In this document: in pieces, positions 18,755 to 29,211 of the stretch
Position numbering within the stretch: position 1 is the stretch's first letter
Layout: each line of letters starts with the position of its first letter
NCBI GenBank assembly: GCA_963749535.1
Contig: CAVVNF010000008.1
Location: 14,940-78,939, forward strand
DNA: 64,000 nucleotides
Direction: 5' to 3'
From: Chersky-299 sp963749535
GTDB lineage: Bacteria; Actinomycetota; Thermoleophilia; RBG-16-64-13
Notes under the pieces: model-generated
Database searches by the model: none
What the model was told of the DNA's origin: nothing
The model's input: only the letters and a program-made list of their open reading frames with translations
Program-made: the position numbers and the translations under genes

Positions 18755-21716
18755 CTATCCGCCACCTCTCGTTGCCGTGTTGGCTCGGGCTTTGCCGCGC
18801 CGTCTTTCGCCGGGCGCTCCGCACGAAGCGCGATCGCCGACGGTGACCGCCGAGGCACCGCAGACCGGGAGTACCCTTCGCAGCACCCTGCCCGTCTCGC
18901 TGCGCGGATTGTCGCAGACCTCTTCGGGCGTCCCTTCGGCCACCAATTCGCCTCCAGCATCCCCGCCTTCCGGACCCAGATCGATGAGCCAGTCCGCGCA
19001 TTTTATGACGTCTAGGTTATGCTCGATGACCAAGACGGTGTTGCCCGAATCTACCAGCCGTTGCAGCACCTCAAGCAGTTTGTCCACGTCGGCGAAGTGT
19101 AGGCCGGTCGTCGGTTCGTCCAAGATATAGAGGGTGTTCCCGGTAGCGATCTTGGCCAGTTCCGTTGCCAGTTTCACGCGCTGGGCCTCCCCACCGGACA
19201 ACGTGGTGGACGGCTGGCCGAGCTTGATGTATTCGAGGCCCACATCGGCAAGTGTCTGCAGCCGGCGGCGTATCTTCGGCTGATTGACGAAGAACTCCAC
19301 CCCCTCCTCCACGCTCATGTCCAGGATCTCGGCGACGTTCTTGCCCTTGAAGCGCACCTCGAGCGTCTCCCGGTTGTATCTCTTCCCCTGACAGACCTCA
19401 CAGGGAACGTACACGTCGGGGAGGAAGTGCATCTCGATCTTCAACGTGCCGTCGCCCTTGCAGGCCTCGCAACGGCCCCCCTTGACATTGAAGCTGAACC
19501 GCCCCGGCGCGTACCCGCGCACTTTTGCTTCCTGCGTTTGCGAAAACAATTCTCGGATGTGGTCCCACAGCCCGGTGTACGTGGCCGGATTGGAGCGAGG
19601 AGTGCGCCCTATGGGCGACTGGTCGATATTGATGACCTTGTCGAGGATCTCGATGCCCTCGATGCGATCGTGATCGCCGGGCCTTACCGGCACCCGGTTG
19701 ACGAGGTTCGAAAGGCTCCGGAACACGATGTCGTTGACCAGGGTGGACTTCCCGGAGCCGGAAACCCCTGTAACGCAGACGAATTTCCCAGTGGGTATCC
19801 GCACGTCCAGATTCTTCAGGTTGTGCTCACGAGCCCCCCTCACCACGATCTCGCTCCTGCCTGGACGACGGGAGGATGGGACCGCGATGCTCCTGTCTCC
19901 AGACAAGAATTGCCCGGTGGCCGAGCGAGGCTCCGCCAGGACTGCGTCCAACGAGCCGCTCACCACGATCTCTCCCCCGTGCTCTCCAGCGCCCGGGCCC
20001 ATGTCCACGAGAAAGTCCGCGGAACGCATCGTCTCCTCATCGTGCTCAACGACGATCACCGTGTTGCCGAGATCGCGCAGCCTGAGAAGGGTGTCGATCA
20101 GCTTGCGATTGTCCCGCTGGTGAAGACCTATGGAAGGCTCATCCAGGATGTATAGAACGCCGACCAGACTTGAACCAATTTGGGTCGCCAGGCGGATGCG
20201 CTGTGCCTCCCCACCAGACAAGCTGCCGGCACTGCGAGAGAGGCTGAGATATCCGACCCCCACCGACTCGAGAAACGAGAGCCGCTCCTTGATCTCTTTG
20301 AGAACACGCACCCCGATGAGCCTCTCTCTCTGGCTCAGGTCTAGTTCGTCCAGGAAACGCGCATGCTCCGGCGACCGGAAGCAGGCTGAGCTCGTATATG
20401 TTCAGGCCCCCGATGCGCACGGCAAGCGTGGCTGGCTTGAGGCGCGCCCCGTGGCAAGCCGGGCACGGCCTCTCGGACATATACTCCTCGATCTTCTCGC
20501 GGATGTACTCCGAGTCGGTCTCCCGATACCGCCTCTCCAGATTGGGCACTATCCCCTCGAAGGTGGTCATGTAACTGCGCTTCATGCCCTGGCGATTCTC
20601 GTAGGTGACATAGTGCCGCTCGCCTCGGGTGCCGGTCAAAAAGACGTCTTTGACTTCTTGCGGCAAGTCCGCCCACGGCGCGGTGACATCCACCTCATAC
20701 CGCTCGGCGATCGCCCTGATGATCTGCTCGTAGAACTTGGAGTTGCTGCCGCTCCACGGGAGAAGGACACCCTCTGCGACGGAGAGCGAGCCATCTCCCA
20801 CGACCAAGGCGGGGTCGATCTCCCTACGGGCGCCGAGACCGCCACATGTCTCGCACGCACCGTGTGGCGAGTTGAAAGAGAAGATGCGAGGCGCCATCTC
20901 CGGCAGGGACACCCCGTGAATCGGACAGGCCAGGTTCTCTGAGAAGAGCAGGCCGGTGGGCTTGCCGGTCTCATCGCCGGCGGCGGATCCGTGCTCGTAC
21001 ACGTCCACTACCAGCAGGCCATGGGCCTCGGACAGCGCGGTCTCCACCGAGTCGGACAAGCGACGACGGATGCCTTCCTTCATCACGAGCCTGTCCACCA
21101 CAATGCTGACGTCGTGGTGCACGTTCTTGTCCAGCTCCGGCAATTCCGCGTCAATCAGATACTCGCTGCCGTCGATCTCCACCCGGGTAAACCCTTCTTG
21201 CCGGATGTGTTCGAGCACGTCCCGATGCCAACCCTTCTGGCCCCGAACGACCGGGGCCTTGATCACGAACCGGGTGCCTTGTTCCAATCCCAAAATCTGG
21301 TCGACGATCTGCTCCTTGCTCTGCCCTTCTATGGGACGTCCGCATATCCAGCAGTGAGGGTGACCGATCCTCGCATACAGCAAGCGGAGATAGTCGTATA
21401 TCTCAGTGACTGTGCCTACCGTGGAGCGCGGGTTGCGCGACGTTGTCTTCTGGTCGATGGAGATGGCCGGCGACAAGCCTTCGATGGAATCGACATCGGG
21501 TTTGTTCATCTGGCCCAGGAACTGCCTGGCATACGAGGACAGACTCTCCACATAGCGGCGCTGCCCCTCAGCATAGATCGTGTCGAAAGCAAGACTCGAC
21601 TTACCCGAGCCGGAGAGACCCGTGATGACTATGAAACGGTCGCGCGGGAGAGCCAGGGATATGTCCTTGAGGTTGTGCTCCCGGGCGCCGACGATGACGA
21701 TTTCGCTGCTACCCAT
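18755..21716 (-). CDS. uvrA: UvrABC excinuclease subunit A (frameshifted)
   Basis: Damage-recognition ATPase of nucleotide excision repair, with two ABC modules. N-terminal Walker A G-L-S-G-S-G-K-S near residue 33 and the signature L-S-S-Y-A-R-Q-F-L. Zinc modules C-W-I-C, C-P-I-H and C-E-T-C, then C-P-A-C-H-G-A-R-L. The second half has S-L-S-G-G-E-A-Q-R, G-V-S-G-S-G-K-S, C-E-A-C-K-G-D-G, C-E-V-C-Q-G-K-R-Y and T-L-S-G-G-E-A-Q-R. One break at about 20369: removing one C joins L-S-L-L-P-V-A to E-H-A-R-F-L-D-E-L. About 987 residues; the last 30 or so are a poorly conserved tail. Confidence 0.95.
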
Positions 21717-21757
21717 GGTATAGGGATTCTAACAGGAAGCCCGGACAGTAACCGCCG

Positions 21758-23636
21758 TCACCCCAGCTCGCGCAGGGAAGCAAGACGCGCCTTCAGCTGG
21801 CGCACCTTGTCCCGCTGGCGTTCAAGGCCGGGATGGTCCTGTTCCTTGATCTTGGTATGAAACAGTGCCAGATTCATCTGCTCGCGCTGAAGGGCCTTCA
21901 GGACCGCCCTCCCTGCCGGACCTTTCCGTCTCGCCACCAGCCGACGTGCCTCACGGCGCCTGCGGCCCGATACGAGCGAGTGCTCTTCGTCGGGGCTCAG
22001 AACATCGGTGCCTATCTCGACCGCGATCAGCCGCTCGAACGCCGCCTTCTCTCGACGACGAGCAAACACGGCCAGAATGACCAGGAGCAGGAGGAAAGGC
22101 ACTCCTTTCAGCAGGAGCACGAGCACTATCCTCAAAGAGCTCTGGCCGGCCAGCGAATCGAGCAGAGGAGAGTTCCAGACGAAATGAGCGGCCACCGCCA
22201 GGATCGCGAAGAATGCGGCCACGACGAACCGGGTCTGCCGCGAACGGTCCACGCGCGTGACGAAGTATGCGAAACCGAACCCGGTGAGTGCCGTGAACAA
22301 GGTGTGGCTATACAGACCCGAGATGAGCACCCGCAGGACGTACGTACTCAGGACGGGCGTCAGCTGGCCGCTATGTGAGTTCGCCGCCGCGTGCACGAAG
22401 TACTGGATGTTCTCCACGGTCTGAAAGCCCAGTCCGATCATCGCTCCGTACACCAAACCGTCCATCAGCCCATCGATCTCGTCGCGGGCGATCAGGAAGA
22501 GGATCACCAGCCCGGCCCCTTTGTACAGTTCCTCGTCGATGGGCGCGACAATGGCCGCGCCCCAATTCTGGAAAGCGTTGGGCGACATGACGTTCTGTAG
22601 GAGGCCGAGGAAGTAGTTGTTCGCTGAGCCCGGCGAAGGTGATCGCTACCAGGGCGCCCCACAGCAGAGCGGCAACGATCATCGACACGGGCTCGGGCTC
22701 GAACTGGTCGAAGCGGTAGATCACGACCGCGGCTGGAATCGCTGTGATGGCCAGCAGGATCACGGAAAGCAGCCATGCGCCAGGATATGTCGAGATGTAG
22801 GTCAGCTGCTGTAGGCCGACAACGACAGCCGAACCTACCACCAACAGCATGAAGAGCCAGTAGGCCGGCTCGGCCGGTCGGCGGAACGATCCGTCCGAGC
22901 GGGGCGAGAAGCCACGCCGCTGAGTGCCTTGCATCCACCCCTCGTTCATCATGGGCACCACCATCGTGGCGAGCATCCCGTCGATGTCGCCCTGTAGAGG
23001 CCGGAGTTGACCGCTCGGTGCGATCGCCAGCATCGCCACGCCGATGCCCGCCGAAGAAACCGCCACCAGCTCACCGTCCAGGGCCGAGCCGTTCTGTGTA
23101 CCGTTGAAAAGCTCTCGCCGGCCGTCAAGTTTCCCTGCCACGGTCATGCTGTCGGGCGGCAGCGATTGGAAGAAGCTGAACTGCTGTTTCAACTGGCTCA
23201 GCTGGTCGTCCAGAAGTTGCTGCGATGTTCCGCTGAAGACGTCGGCCGCGAAGGCCACTATCACTCCGGACTTGCGGAGGGACACGCCGTTCGGCCCCAC
23301 GTTCCATTGTTGAGCCGCCGAGGACCAGCCCGAGGGCGGACGGATGGTCACTCCGTGTGCGACAGGGAGTGGCACACCCGCCGGCAGCTTGCCGGACTGG
23401 CCCACTGCCGCCGACACCACCAGCACCAGGAACAGCCAGCCAAACATGACGGCTGCCAGAATGACGACCGGCCGCCACCGCGAACGTGGGCCACGTCGCC
23501 CGGCCGAGTCCGGCGCGAGTGCGGTCGCCTCCGGGGGCTCGCCGTAAGCTCCAACGTTCCGCGAGGGCTCGGCCGCCCGCCGTCTATGGGTGTCCGACAG
23601 GTCGTGTCCGCTCACAGAGCCACCCCAGGCGTGCAC
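21758..23636 (-). CDS. PrsW-type intramembrane metalloprotease with N-terminal extracytoplasmic domain (frameshifted)
   Basis: Polytopic membrane protein of about 625 residues. The C-terminal half carries the PrsW signature P-I-D-E-E-L-Y-K-G-A-G, whose Glu pair is the expected metal site, followed by several helices with G-L-G-F-Q-T-V-E-N and F-V-W-N. PrsW cleaves anti-sigma factors in Bacillus; the substrate here is unknown. It is preceded by an unusual N-terminal part: a basic cytoplasmic segment, one membrane helix (about residues 57-77) and about 160 residues outside the membrane beginning V-T-I-R-P-P-S-G-W, which resembles PsbP/DUF1795-like domains. A charged coiled-coil-like tail ends the protein. 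One frame break near 22619 (one extra base). Confidence 0.8.
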
Positions 23637-23646
23637 TCCGCGAACG

Positions 23647-23686
23647 CATCGAGGGCCCCGGCCGCAAAGCGGCGGGGCCCTCGATG
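23647..23686 (-). terminator. Long perfect hairpin downstream of tRNA-Ala
   Basis: A 14-base-pair perfect stem (CATCGAGGGCCCCG with its complement) encloses a second CCGC/GCGG stem with an AAA loop. It lies between tRNA-Ala and the prsW-like gene, both on the minus strand. No clear T-run follows, so intrinsic termination is likely but unproven; it could be an RNA-processing structure. Confidence 0.55.
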
Positions 23687-23718
23687 TGCAATGCGGATGA
23701 TCATCCGAGGCTCCTAGG

Positions 23719-23791
23719 TGGAGGTAAGGGGACTCGAACCCCTGACCTCAACGCTGCCAGCGTCGCGCTCTCCCAACTGAGCTATACCCCC
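23719..23791 (-). tRNA. tRNA-Ala (GGC)
   Basis: Complete cloverleaf. Acceptor GGGGGTA pairs with TACCTCC (one G-T pair), D-arm GCTC/GAGC, anticodon stem CGACG/CGTTG with loop CTGGCAG giving anticodon GGC, and T-arm AGGGG/CCCCT around TTCGAGT. Discriminator A. CCA is not encoded (the bases that follow are CCT). Confidence 0.95.
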
Positions 23792-23845
23792 ACGAGCGGC
23801 CACGGATTATAGCCGTTGCGCCATGGCAGTGCAACCGCCCGAGAC

Positions 23846-24262
23846 CTACTCGACGACCTCCACCGGTGCCTGTTTCCACAGCACGTCCAGACGGTAGAAG
23901 GCTCTTGCCTCCGGTGTGAACACATGGACGATGAAGTCGAGAAAGTCCAGAAGGATCCACTCATTGCCGGCTGTGCCCTCGACGCCGGCGGGGACGACCC
24001 CGGACTCCTGCTTCAACCTGAATGCGATCTCCTCGGCTATGCGCTTCGTCTGACGAACGTTCCGTCCGGTGCACAGCAGAAGGTAGTCGGTGTATGTGAT
24101 CAACTCGTGCATCTCGAGGATCTTGACGTCTTCCGCCTTGAGATCGAGCGCGGCGGCTGCGGCGAGGCGCGCCCTCGCGTGAATCGCCGCCAAGTCGGCC
24201 GCGGTTTCGGGCCTACTGGGCCGGCCGCGATGGGACAGCGCGTCAAGATCCGGGGGCGCCAC
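23846..24262 (-). CDS. rsfS: Ribosome silencing factor RsfS
   Basis: Binds ribosomal protein uL14 and blocks subunit joining in starvation. The family core is present: A-L-D-L-K-A-E-D-V, Y-T-D-Y-L-L-L-C-T-G-R-N-V-R-Q-T-K-R-I-A, W-I-L-L-D-F-L-D-F-I-V-H-V-F and the C-terminal Y-R-L-D-V-L-W. 138 residues from GTG at 24262. The N-terminus is uncertain. Upstream, between here and guaA, another frame encodes a Pro/Lys/Ser-rich segment starting at ATG 24480 that would join RsfS after a one-base frame correction, so the real protein may have a disordered N-terminal extension. Confidence 0.9.
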   Translation of the reverse strand: MAPPDLDALSHRGRPSRPETAADLAAIHARARLAAAAALDLKAEDVKILEMHELITYTDYLLLCTGRNVRQTKRIAEEIAFRLKQESGVVPAGVEGTAGNEWILLDFLDFIVHVFTPEARAFYRLDVLWKQAPVEVVE

Positions 24263-24469
24263 TTCTCCCTGATCGAGCGGACCGAGGACGGAAATATCGG
24301 CCGCAGGGGACGAGCTGCTCGCTGGAAGGCGACTCGCCGGTCAGGCCCGAAGACGACTCACCGGTTGTTGGCGGCTCCTGGGCGAACAGCGACTTCTTTG
24401 TGCGCGGCGGTCGCTTGGCAGGTGGCGATGGCTTGGCGGGTGGTGACTGCTTGGTGGGCACGCTGGGTT
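24263..24469 (-). other. Low-complexity segment between rsfS and guaA, possible RsfS extension
   Basis: The minus frame from ATG 24480, which overlaps the end of guaA, reads as a proline/lysine repeat (S-P-P-A-K-P-S-P-P-A-K-R-P-P) and then Ser/Gly-rich sequence. It loses its coding look near 24305. There the RsfS frame becomes plausible instead (S-S-S-P-A-A-D-I-S-V-L-G-P-L-D-Q-G-E). A single deletion error would make this one protein with RsfS. No ribosome site is seen before 24480. Confidence 0.4.
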
Positions 24470-25984
24470 CTACTCCCATTCTATGGTTGAGGGCGGTTTG
24501 CTCGAGATGTCTAGAACCACGCGGTTGACGCCGGCGACCTCGTTGATGATGCGATTCGAGATCCGTTCCAAAAGATCGTGCGGGAGCCGCGCCCAATCGG
24601 CCGTCATGGCGTCGTCCGACGTGACCGCGCGGACGACGATCGGGTATGCATACGTGCGCTCGTCGCCCATGACTCCGACGCTCCGGATCGCAGGCAGCAC
24701 AGCGAACGATTGCCATATCTCTCTGTACAGCCCGGCACGCTTGATCTCCTCCAGAAGGACCGCGTCGGCTTCCTGCAGGATGCGCAGGCGTTCTTCGTCG
24801 ACTTCCCCGATGATGCGAATGGCCAGCCCAGGTCCCGGGAACGGCTGGCGCCAGACTATGTTCTCTGGAAGACCGAGCTCCTCGCCTACCACGCGTACTT
24901 CATCCTTGAAGAGCATCCTCAGCGGTTCCACCAGCTCGAAATCGATGTCTTCGGGCAGACCCCCGACATTGTGATGCGACTTAATCTTGGCGGCTTCCCG
25001 AGTGCCCGATTCGATGACGTCCGAGTAAAGAGTGCCTTGGACCAGGAACTTCGCCTTGCCTATCCTCCGCGACTCCTCCTCGAATGTGCGGATGAATTCC
25101 TCGCCGATGATCTTGCGTTTCTGCTCCGGTTCCGAAACGCCGGCGAGTCTGCTCAGAAACCGCTCCTTCGCCATCGCATGCACGAGAGGCACGTGAAAAT
25201 GCCGGCGGAACGTGTCCTCGACCTCTTCGCCTTCGTTCTTGCGCATGAACCCGTGGTCCACGAAGATGCACGTGAGTTGGTCGCCGACAGCTTTGTACGT
25301 GAGCAGCGCCGCCACCGCTGAGTCCACGCCCCCGGACAGGCCACACACGATGCGCTCAGTACCCACTTGGGTCTGGATGCGCTTGACCGCGTCCTCGATG
25401 ATGGACACCGGAGTCCAGGTGGGCGCGATGTCGCAGATCTTGTACAAGAAATTCTTGAGCAGCTCCTGGCCGTAGGCAGTGTGCCGCACTTCCGGGTGAA
25501 ACTGCACGCCGTAGAGCTGCGCGACGGTATCCTCCATCGCCGCCACCGGGAGCAGATCGCTTTGGGCGGTCACGACAAAACCGGCCGGCGCCTCGGTGAC
25601 CGAGTCCCCGTGGCTCATCCAGCAGGCCATTTCCTGCGGCATGCCGTCGAGCAAACGGCCGCGATCGATGACCCTGACCACCGTGCCGCCATACTCGGCG
25701 GAATCGAGGCGGGCCACCCGGCCCCCTCTCAACTTGGCGATCAGCTGGAGGCCGTAGCATATGCCGAGTATCGGAACGCCAAGATCGAACATCTGCGGAT
25801 CGATGGTGGGCGCATTGGGCTCGTTGACGCTGCGCGGGCCTCCCGACAGGATTATGCCCGCGGGATCCGCCGCCCTGATCTGCTCTGCAGGCGTGTCGTA
25901 CGGGATGAGCTCCGAGTAGACCCGGCACTCCCGGACCCTGCGTGCGATCAACTGCGCGTACTGGCCGCCGAAATCGATGACCAA
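24470..25984 (-). CDS. guaA: GMP synthase (glutamine-hydrolysing)
   Basis: Converts XMP to GMP with ammonia from glutamine. 504 residues, intact. N-terminal class I amidotransferase with V-I-D-F-G-G-Q-Y-A-Q-L-I, the nucleophile loop G-I-C-Y-G-L-Q-L and Q-F-H-P-E-V. The ATP pyrophosphatase has the PP-loop G-L-S-G-G-V-D-S. The dimerisation domain ends K-P-P-S-T-I-E-W-E. The start is TTG at 25984; an AGGAAGG lies immediately before it, close for a ribosome site, so the start is slightly uncertain. Begins 22 bases after the PfkB kinase gene. Confidence 0.96.
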   Translation of the reverse strand: MVIDFGGQYAQLIARRVRECRVYSELIPYDTPAEQIRAADPAGIILSGGPRSVNEPNAPTIDPQMFDLGVPILGICYGLQLIAKLRGGRVARLDSAEYGGTVVRVIDRGRLLDGMPQEMACWMSHGDSVTEAPAGFVVTAQSDLLPVAAMEDTVAQLYGVQFHPEVRHTAYGQELLKNFLYKICDIAPTWTPVSIIEDAVKRIQTQVGTERIVCGLSGGVDSAVAALLTYKAVGDQLTCIFVDHGFMRKNEGEEVEDTFRRHFHVPLVHAMAKERFLSRLAGVSEPEQKRKIIGEEFIRTFEEESRRIGKAKFLVQGTLYSDVIESGTREAAKIKSHHNVGGLPEDIDFELVEPLRMLFKDEVRVVGEELGLPENIVWRQPFPGPGLAIRIIGEVDEERLRILQEADAVLLEEIKRAGLYREIWQSFAVLPAIRSVGVMGDERTYAYPIVVRAVTSDDAMTADWARLPHDLLERISNRIINEVAGVNRVVLDISSKPPSTIEWE

Positions 25985-26006
25985 GACCTTCCTGATCCCC
26001 TGGCCG

Positions 26007-26957
26007 TCAGCCTTCAGAATGCACCTCCTCGATCTCCACTATCCTGGCCAACTCGACAGCGTCTTTCGGTGAGAACACCCCGGCCCCGAAATGGCCGAGA
26101 TTCGCTGCCGCGCAACCGAGGCCGAAACGTAGGCATTCCTCGGGTCCGCCGCCCTCCGCGAGTCTTACGGCGTATCCCCCCACGAGCGCATCGCCCCAGC
26201 CTACCGGCGAGACCATTTCTCGAGGAGGTAGCTTTGCCACGAACGTCCGTGGGGTGTCTCCATCCATGAGCTCGGCGACGCAACCATACCGATAGCTGAT
26301 GACGGCAGAGCCGCTGCCCATCTCGCGCATCCGCCGCACCGCGTGGAGCATGTCCTCGACCCCATTGAACTCGTAGCCAATAAGGCCTTCGGCGTCCACT
26401 TGCTTCGGGAAGATGAAATCCGGGCCGGCTTTGATCCCCAGTCGAAGAGGTTCGGTGTACGTGTAGAAGAAGACGGTCAAGCCCAGACGCTTGAGTCTCT
26501 GGATCATCTCCATGTATACGCCGTCGTCCAGGGCACGGGGCAACGTCCCCCCGACTATCGCGATGTCGGCCGCCTTACCCAGGTACTCGAGCTTGTCCAT
26601 CATCAGCGCGAGCTCCTCGGGTCTGATCTCTGGCCCCATCTCGTTTATCTCGGTTATCGTGTTGTTCGTTGGGTCCACCACAGCCGTGGACGTGCGGGAC
26701 TCACCCCGGATACGCACGAAATCGCACAAGATCCCTTCGGCGTTGAGGTTGCTGAGGATCTGCTCTCCCCGACCGCCGCCGAGGAAGCCTGTCGCGATGA
26801 CCGGCCGCCCCAGGGTCTTCACGACCCGGGCCACGTTGATGCCCTTGCCGCCGGGGAGAACCACCGTGTCGGTAGCCCTATGGCGATACCCGGCCTGGAA
26901 GTTCGGCACCGTCATGGTCCGATCCAGAGCTGGGTTCAGCGTTATCGTCAAGATCAT
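26007..26957 (-). CDS. PfkB-family sugar kinase, 1-phosphofructokinase/tagatose-6-phosphate kinase group
   Basis: Begins M-I-L-T-I-T-L-N-P-A-L-D, the hallmark of the FruK/LacC subgroup. G-G-K-G-I-N-V-A-R-V near residue 37 is the substrate-binding signature. The C-terminal anion-hole motif is normally G-A-G-D. Here it reads V-G-W-G-D-A-L-V-G-G, keeping the catalytic Asp but with Trp in place of Ala. 316 residues, intact. No PTS gene lies nearby, so the substrate could be fructose-1-phosphate, fructose-6-phosphate, tagatose-6-phosphate or another sugar phosphate. Same strand as guaA and the carboxypeptidase. Confidence 0.85.
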   Translation of the reverse strand: MILTITLNPALDRTMTVPNFQAGYRHRATDTVVLPGGKGINVARVVKTLGRPVIATGFLGGGRGEQILSNLNAEGILCDFVRIRGESRTSTAVVDPTNNTITEINEMGPEIRPEELALMMDKLEYLGKAADIAIVGGTLPRALDDGVYMEMIQRLKRLGLTVFFYTYTEPLRLGIKAGPDFIFPKQVDAEGLIGYEFNGVEDMLHAVRRMREMGSGSAVISYRYGCVAELMDGDTPRTFVAKLPPREMVSPVGWGDALVGGYAVRLAEGGGPEECLRFGLGCAAANLGHFGAGVFSPKDAVELARIVEIEEVHSEG

Positions 26958-26964
26958 TCTGATG

Positions 26965-28294
26965 TCAACCGCCCAGCCATTTCGTCAGACGGTGCCAAAA
27001 GTAGGCCGCCTTAAGACCAAGCGTCACCTTGGCGACCGAGCGTGCCGCCACCAAATCCACCGAGGCCACCTGCAGTCCCCCTGCCGTGTACAGGACCTTC
27101 CCGTAGACCTGGCCAGCTTGGACAGGGAGCACCAGATCGGGTTGAATACTCACTTTGCTCGTTACCTTGTCGCCCTTCAACACCGTCGCGTCGACCGACC
27201 GGTCCGTGACCAGTTCCAGTTTCTCGCCGAGGCGATACGGGAGAGCCATCTCCGCCGCAGGCACACCTTGCTGGACAAGAGTGATCTTCTGGTACTGCGC
27301 GAACCCGAACTGCAACAAAGCCTTGCTATCGGCCCAGCACGGAGGCTGAGTCTTCTCCCCCAGTACCACACCTATCAGCGAAGCGCCGTTCGACGTTCCG
27401 GACGCGACCAGGCAGAAGCCTGCCTTGCTCGTGTAGCCGGTCTTAATTCCCGTCACCCAGCTTACTGCGCCCAGCAGCTCGTTGTGGTTGCGAAAGGTCT
27501 CCGGTTTGGTGGCCCCAGGCATCGTGATCGACCAATTCACCGTACCAACGAGCTTGCGAAATTCCGCGTTCTTCATGGCGTACTGCGCGAGGGTGGCGAG
27601 ATCGCGAGCAGTGGAGTACCCAGGGGTGTAGCCTGGGGTGTCAAGACCGTGAGGGTTCGTGTAGTGAGTATTCGTAAGCCCAAGTTGCGCTGCCTTGGCG
27701 TTCATTTTGGCGACGAATGCAGCCTCGGAGCCGGCAGAAGCCTCCGCGAGCACCACGCCCGCGTCATTAGCACTATGCACCATGAGCGCGTAGAGCATCT
27801 GCTCCACCGTGAACTTCTGGCCGGCCTTGACGCCCAACTGCGACTCGTTCGTGGCCTCGGCTAGCTTCGACGCAGTGACCACCCGGTCCAGGGGCAACGA
27901 CTCAATAGCCAAGATGCACGTCATGATTTTCGTCGTGGAAGCGATCTGCCTCCGCGCGTTGGCATTTCGTGAGTAGATCACGCGTCCGGAATTGACATCT
28001 ATGAGAATCGCGGCGGCAGCACTGAGCGAGGGCGCGGAGACGGTGGTCTTTGTCGTGCCGGAAGCACTCGGTCGCTTGCGCGGTTCCGGTGGTCGGACTG
28101 CCCGTTCCGGTGCCGACCGTGGTCGTGGTCGAGGGTTGGCCTGCCGGCTGCAGCGTGGTAGCTGTGACGGCCAGATTGGTAGTCGTCGTCGTGCCCCACG
28201 CGATCCCGCCCAGAGTGGCGACGGAGATCAAGAGTGCAAGCAGGATGACGAGTACCGGGACTACCCAGCCCCGTCTCTTCGACACGGCAATCAT
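26965..28294 (-). CDS. D-alanyl-D-alanine carboxypeptidase, S11 family (frameshifted)
   Basis: Penicillin-binding protein that trims the peptidoglycan pentapeptide. N-terminal basic residues and a membrane anchor (about residues 10-32), then a Thr-rich linker. The catalytic motifs follow: A-S-T-T-K-I (SxxK), H-S-A-N-D-A (SxN) and I-K-T-G-Y-T (KTG). A C-terminal PBP5-like beta domain (about the last 100 residues) ends with a basic amphipathic helix (Y-F-W-H-R-L-T-K-W-L-G-G) as in membrane-associated DacA/DacF proteins. The frame breaks at about 28069 within the linker (one extra base). About 442 residues. The upstream gene is divergent. Confidence 0.9.
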
Positions 28295-28437
28295 GGCCCG
28301 GAGTATAGCATGGGCCTAGTCGACGCCCTGAGGGCCCGTGCTCGAAAAGTGCGACGCCAACCGGGGAGCCGGCGGGACATGCGAGACCCGATGTTAGAAT
28401 ATTCGAGCGCCGGTAGAAGCGATGGGGAGGAGGGACG

Positions 28438-29196
28438 ATCGCCGAAGCATTCAGCCGCGCCTGGAGCCGGCTGATCCGCAAGCAATGGCTTATCCTCTAC
28501 CCCATTGCCCTTGCCGTGATCAATGCGGCTGCATTTCTTGCTGTGTATGCCGCAGATGGCGGGCGGTTGCAGTGGGGAGCCTTCCTCAACGCGGCATTTG
28601 ACCGGGAACTATTCGTCCACGACCACTTCTTGAGCGGGCTGTCGCTCACCCCGGCATTGGGCGTCGCCATCTTCGTGGGCCTGGCGGTGTGCGTGCTGGC
28701 CGCTATGATCCGGGCGCCCTACTTCCGGGCGATCGCCGGTCACGGATATCCCCGGGCACCGCGATCCTGGAATGAGATCGCCCAACTGTCGCTCTTCTAC
28801 CTGTTCGCGAACCTGGCCCTTTGGCTGGTGCCGTTGGCGGCCCCGTCGCAGGGAGCGTTGACTCAGTTGGTTCTTTTCGCCGCCTTGCTCGTCACCATAC
28901 TCATTGCTTTTGCCGACTACGCGATCGTATTTGAAGAGTTGGCGTTCATGCCTGCCTTACGCCGAAGCTTTCAGCTGGTCCGCCGCCGCTGGATCCCAGT
29001 GGTCGTGGTGATCATCGTCTATCAACTGGTGGATCTGGGCCTGCATTCCCTTTACAAACTCTATTACGGGGGGACGAACCGCGTGTTCGTGCTGCTGCCG
29101 CTGAGTCAACTCCTCGTGGACTCGCTCCTCGTCCTCTTCGTCGACCTTCTGCTCATCTTCCTGTACGAGCAGGCGCGCCAGGCGGCGCAGGCCTAG
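28438..29196 (+). CDS. Polytopic membrane protein of unknown function
   Basis: About 252 residues with five or six predicted helices and the motif F-A-D-Y-A-I-V-F-E-E followed by R-R-S-F-Q-L-V-R-R-R-W, a layout seen in uncharacterised DUF7544/glycerophosphoryl-diester-like membrane proteins. I do not assign a function. The start is unusual. A strong GGGGAGGAGGG lies just before, and the frame (A-E-A-F-S-R-A-W-S-R) opens at ATC 28438 with no ATG, GTG or TTG until GTG 28516, which would cut into the first helix. ATC is a rare start; an ATG misread is equally possible. Reads away from the carboxypeptidase gene. Confidence 0.7.
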   Translation: MAEAFSRAWSRLIRKQWLILYPIALAVINAAAFLAVYAADGGRLQWGAFLNAAFDRELFVHDHFLSGLSLTPALGVAIFVGLAVCVLAAMIRAPYFRAIAGHGYPRAPRSWNEIAQLSLFYLFANLALWLVPLAAPSQGALTQLVLFAALLVTILIAFADYAIVFEELAFMPALRRSFQLVRRRWIPVVVVIIVYQLVDLGLHSLYKLYYGGTNRVFVLLPLSQLLVDSLLVLFVDLLLIFLYEQARQAAQA

Positions 29197-29211
29197 CAGC
29201 CTTCGAGCCGA

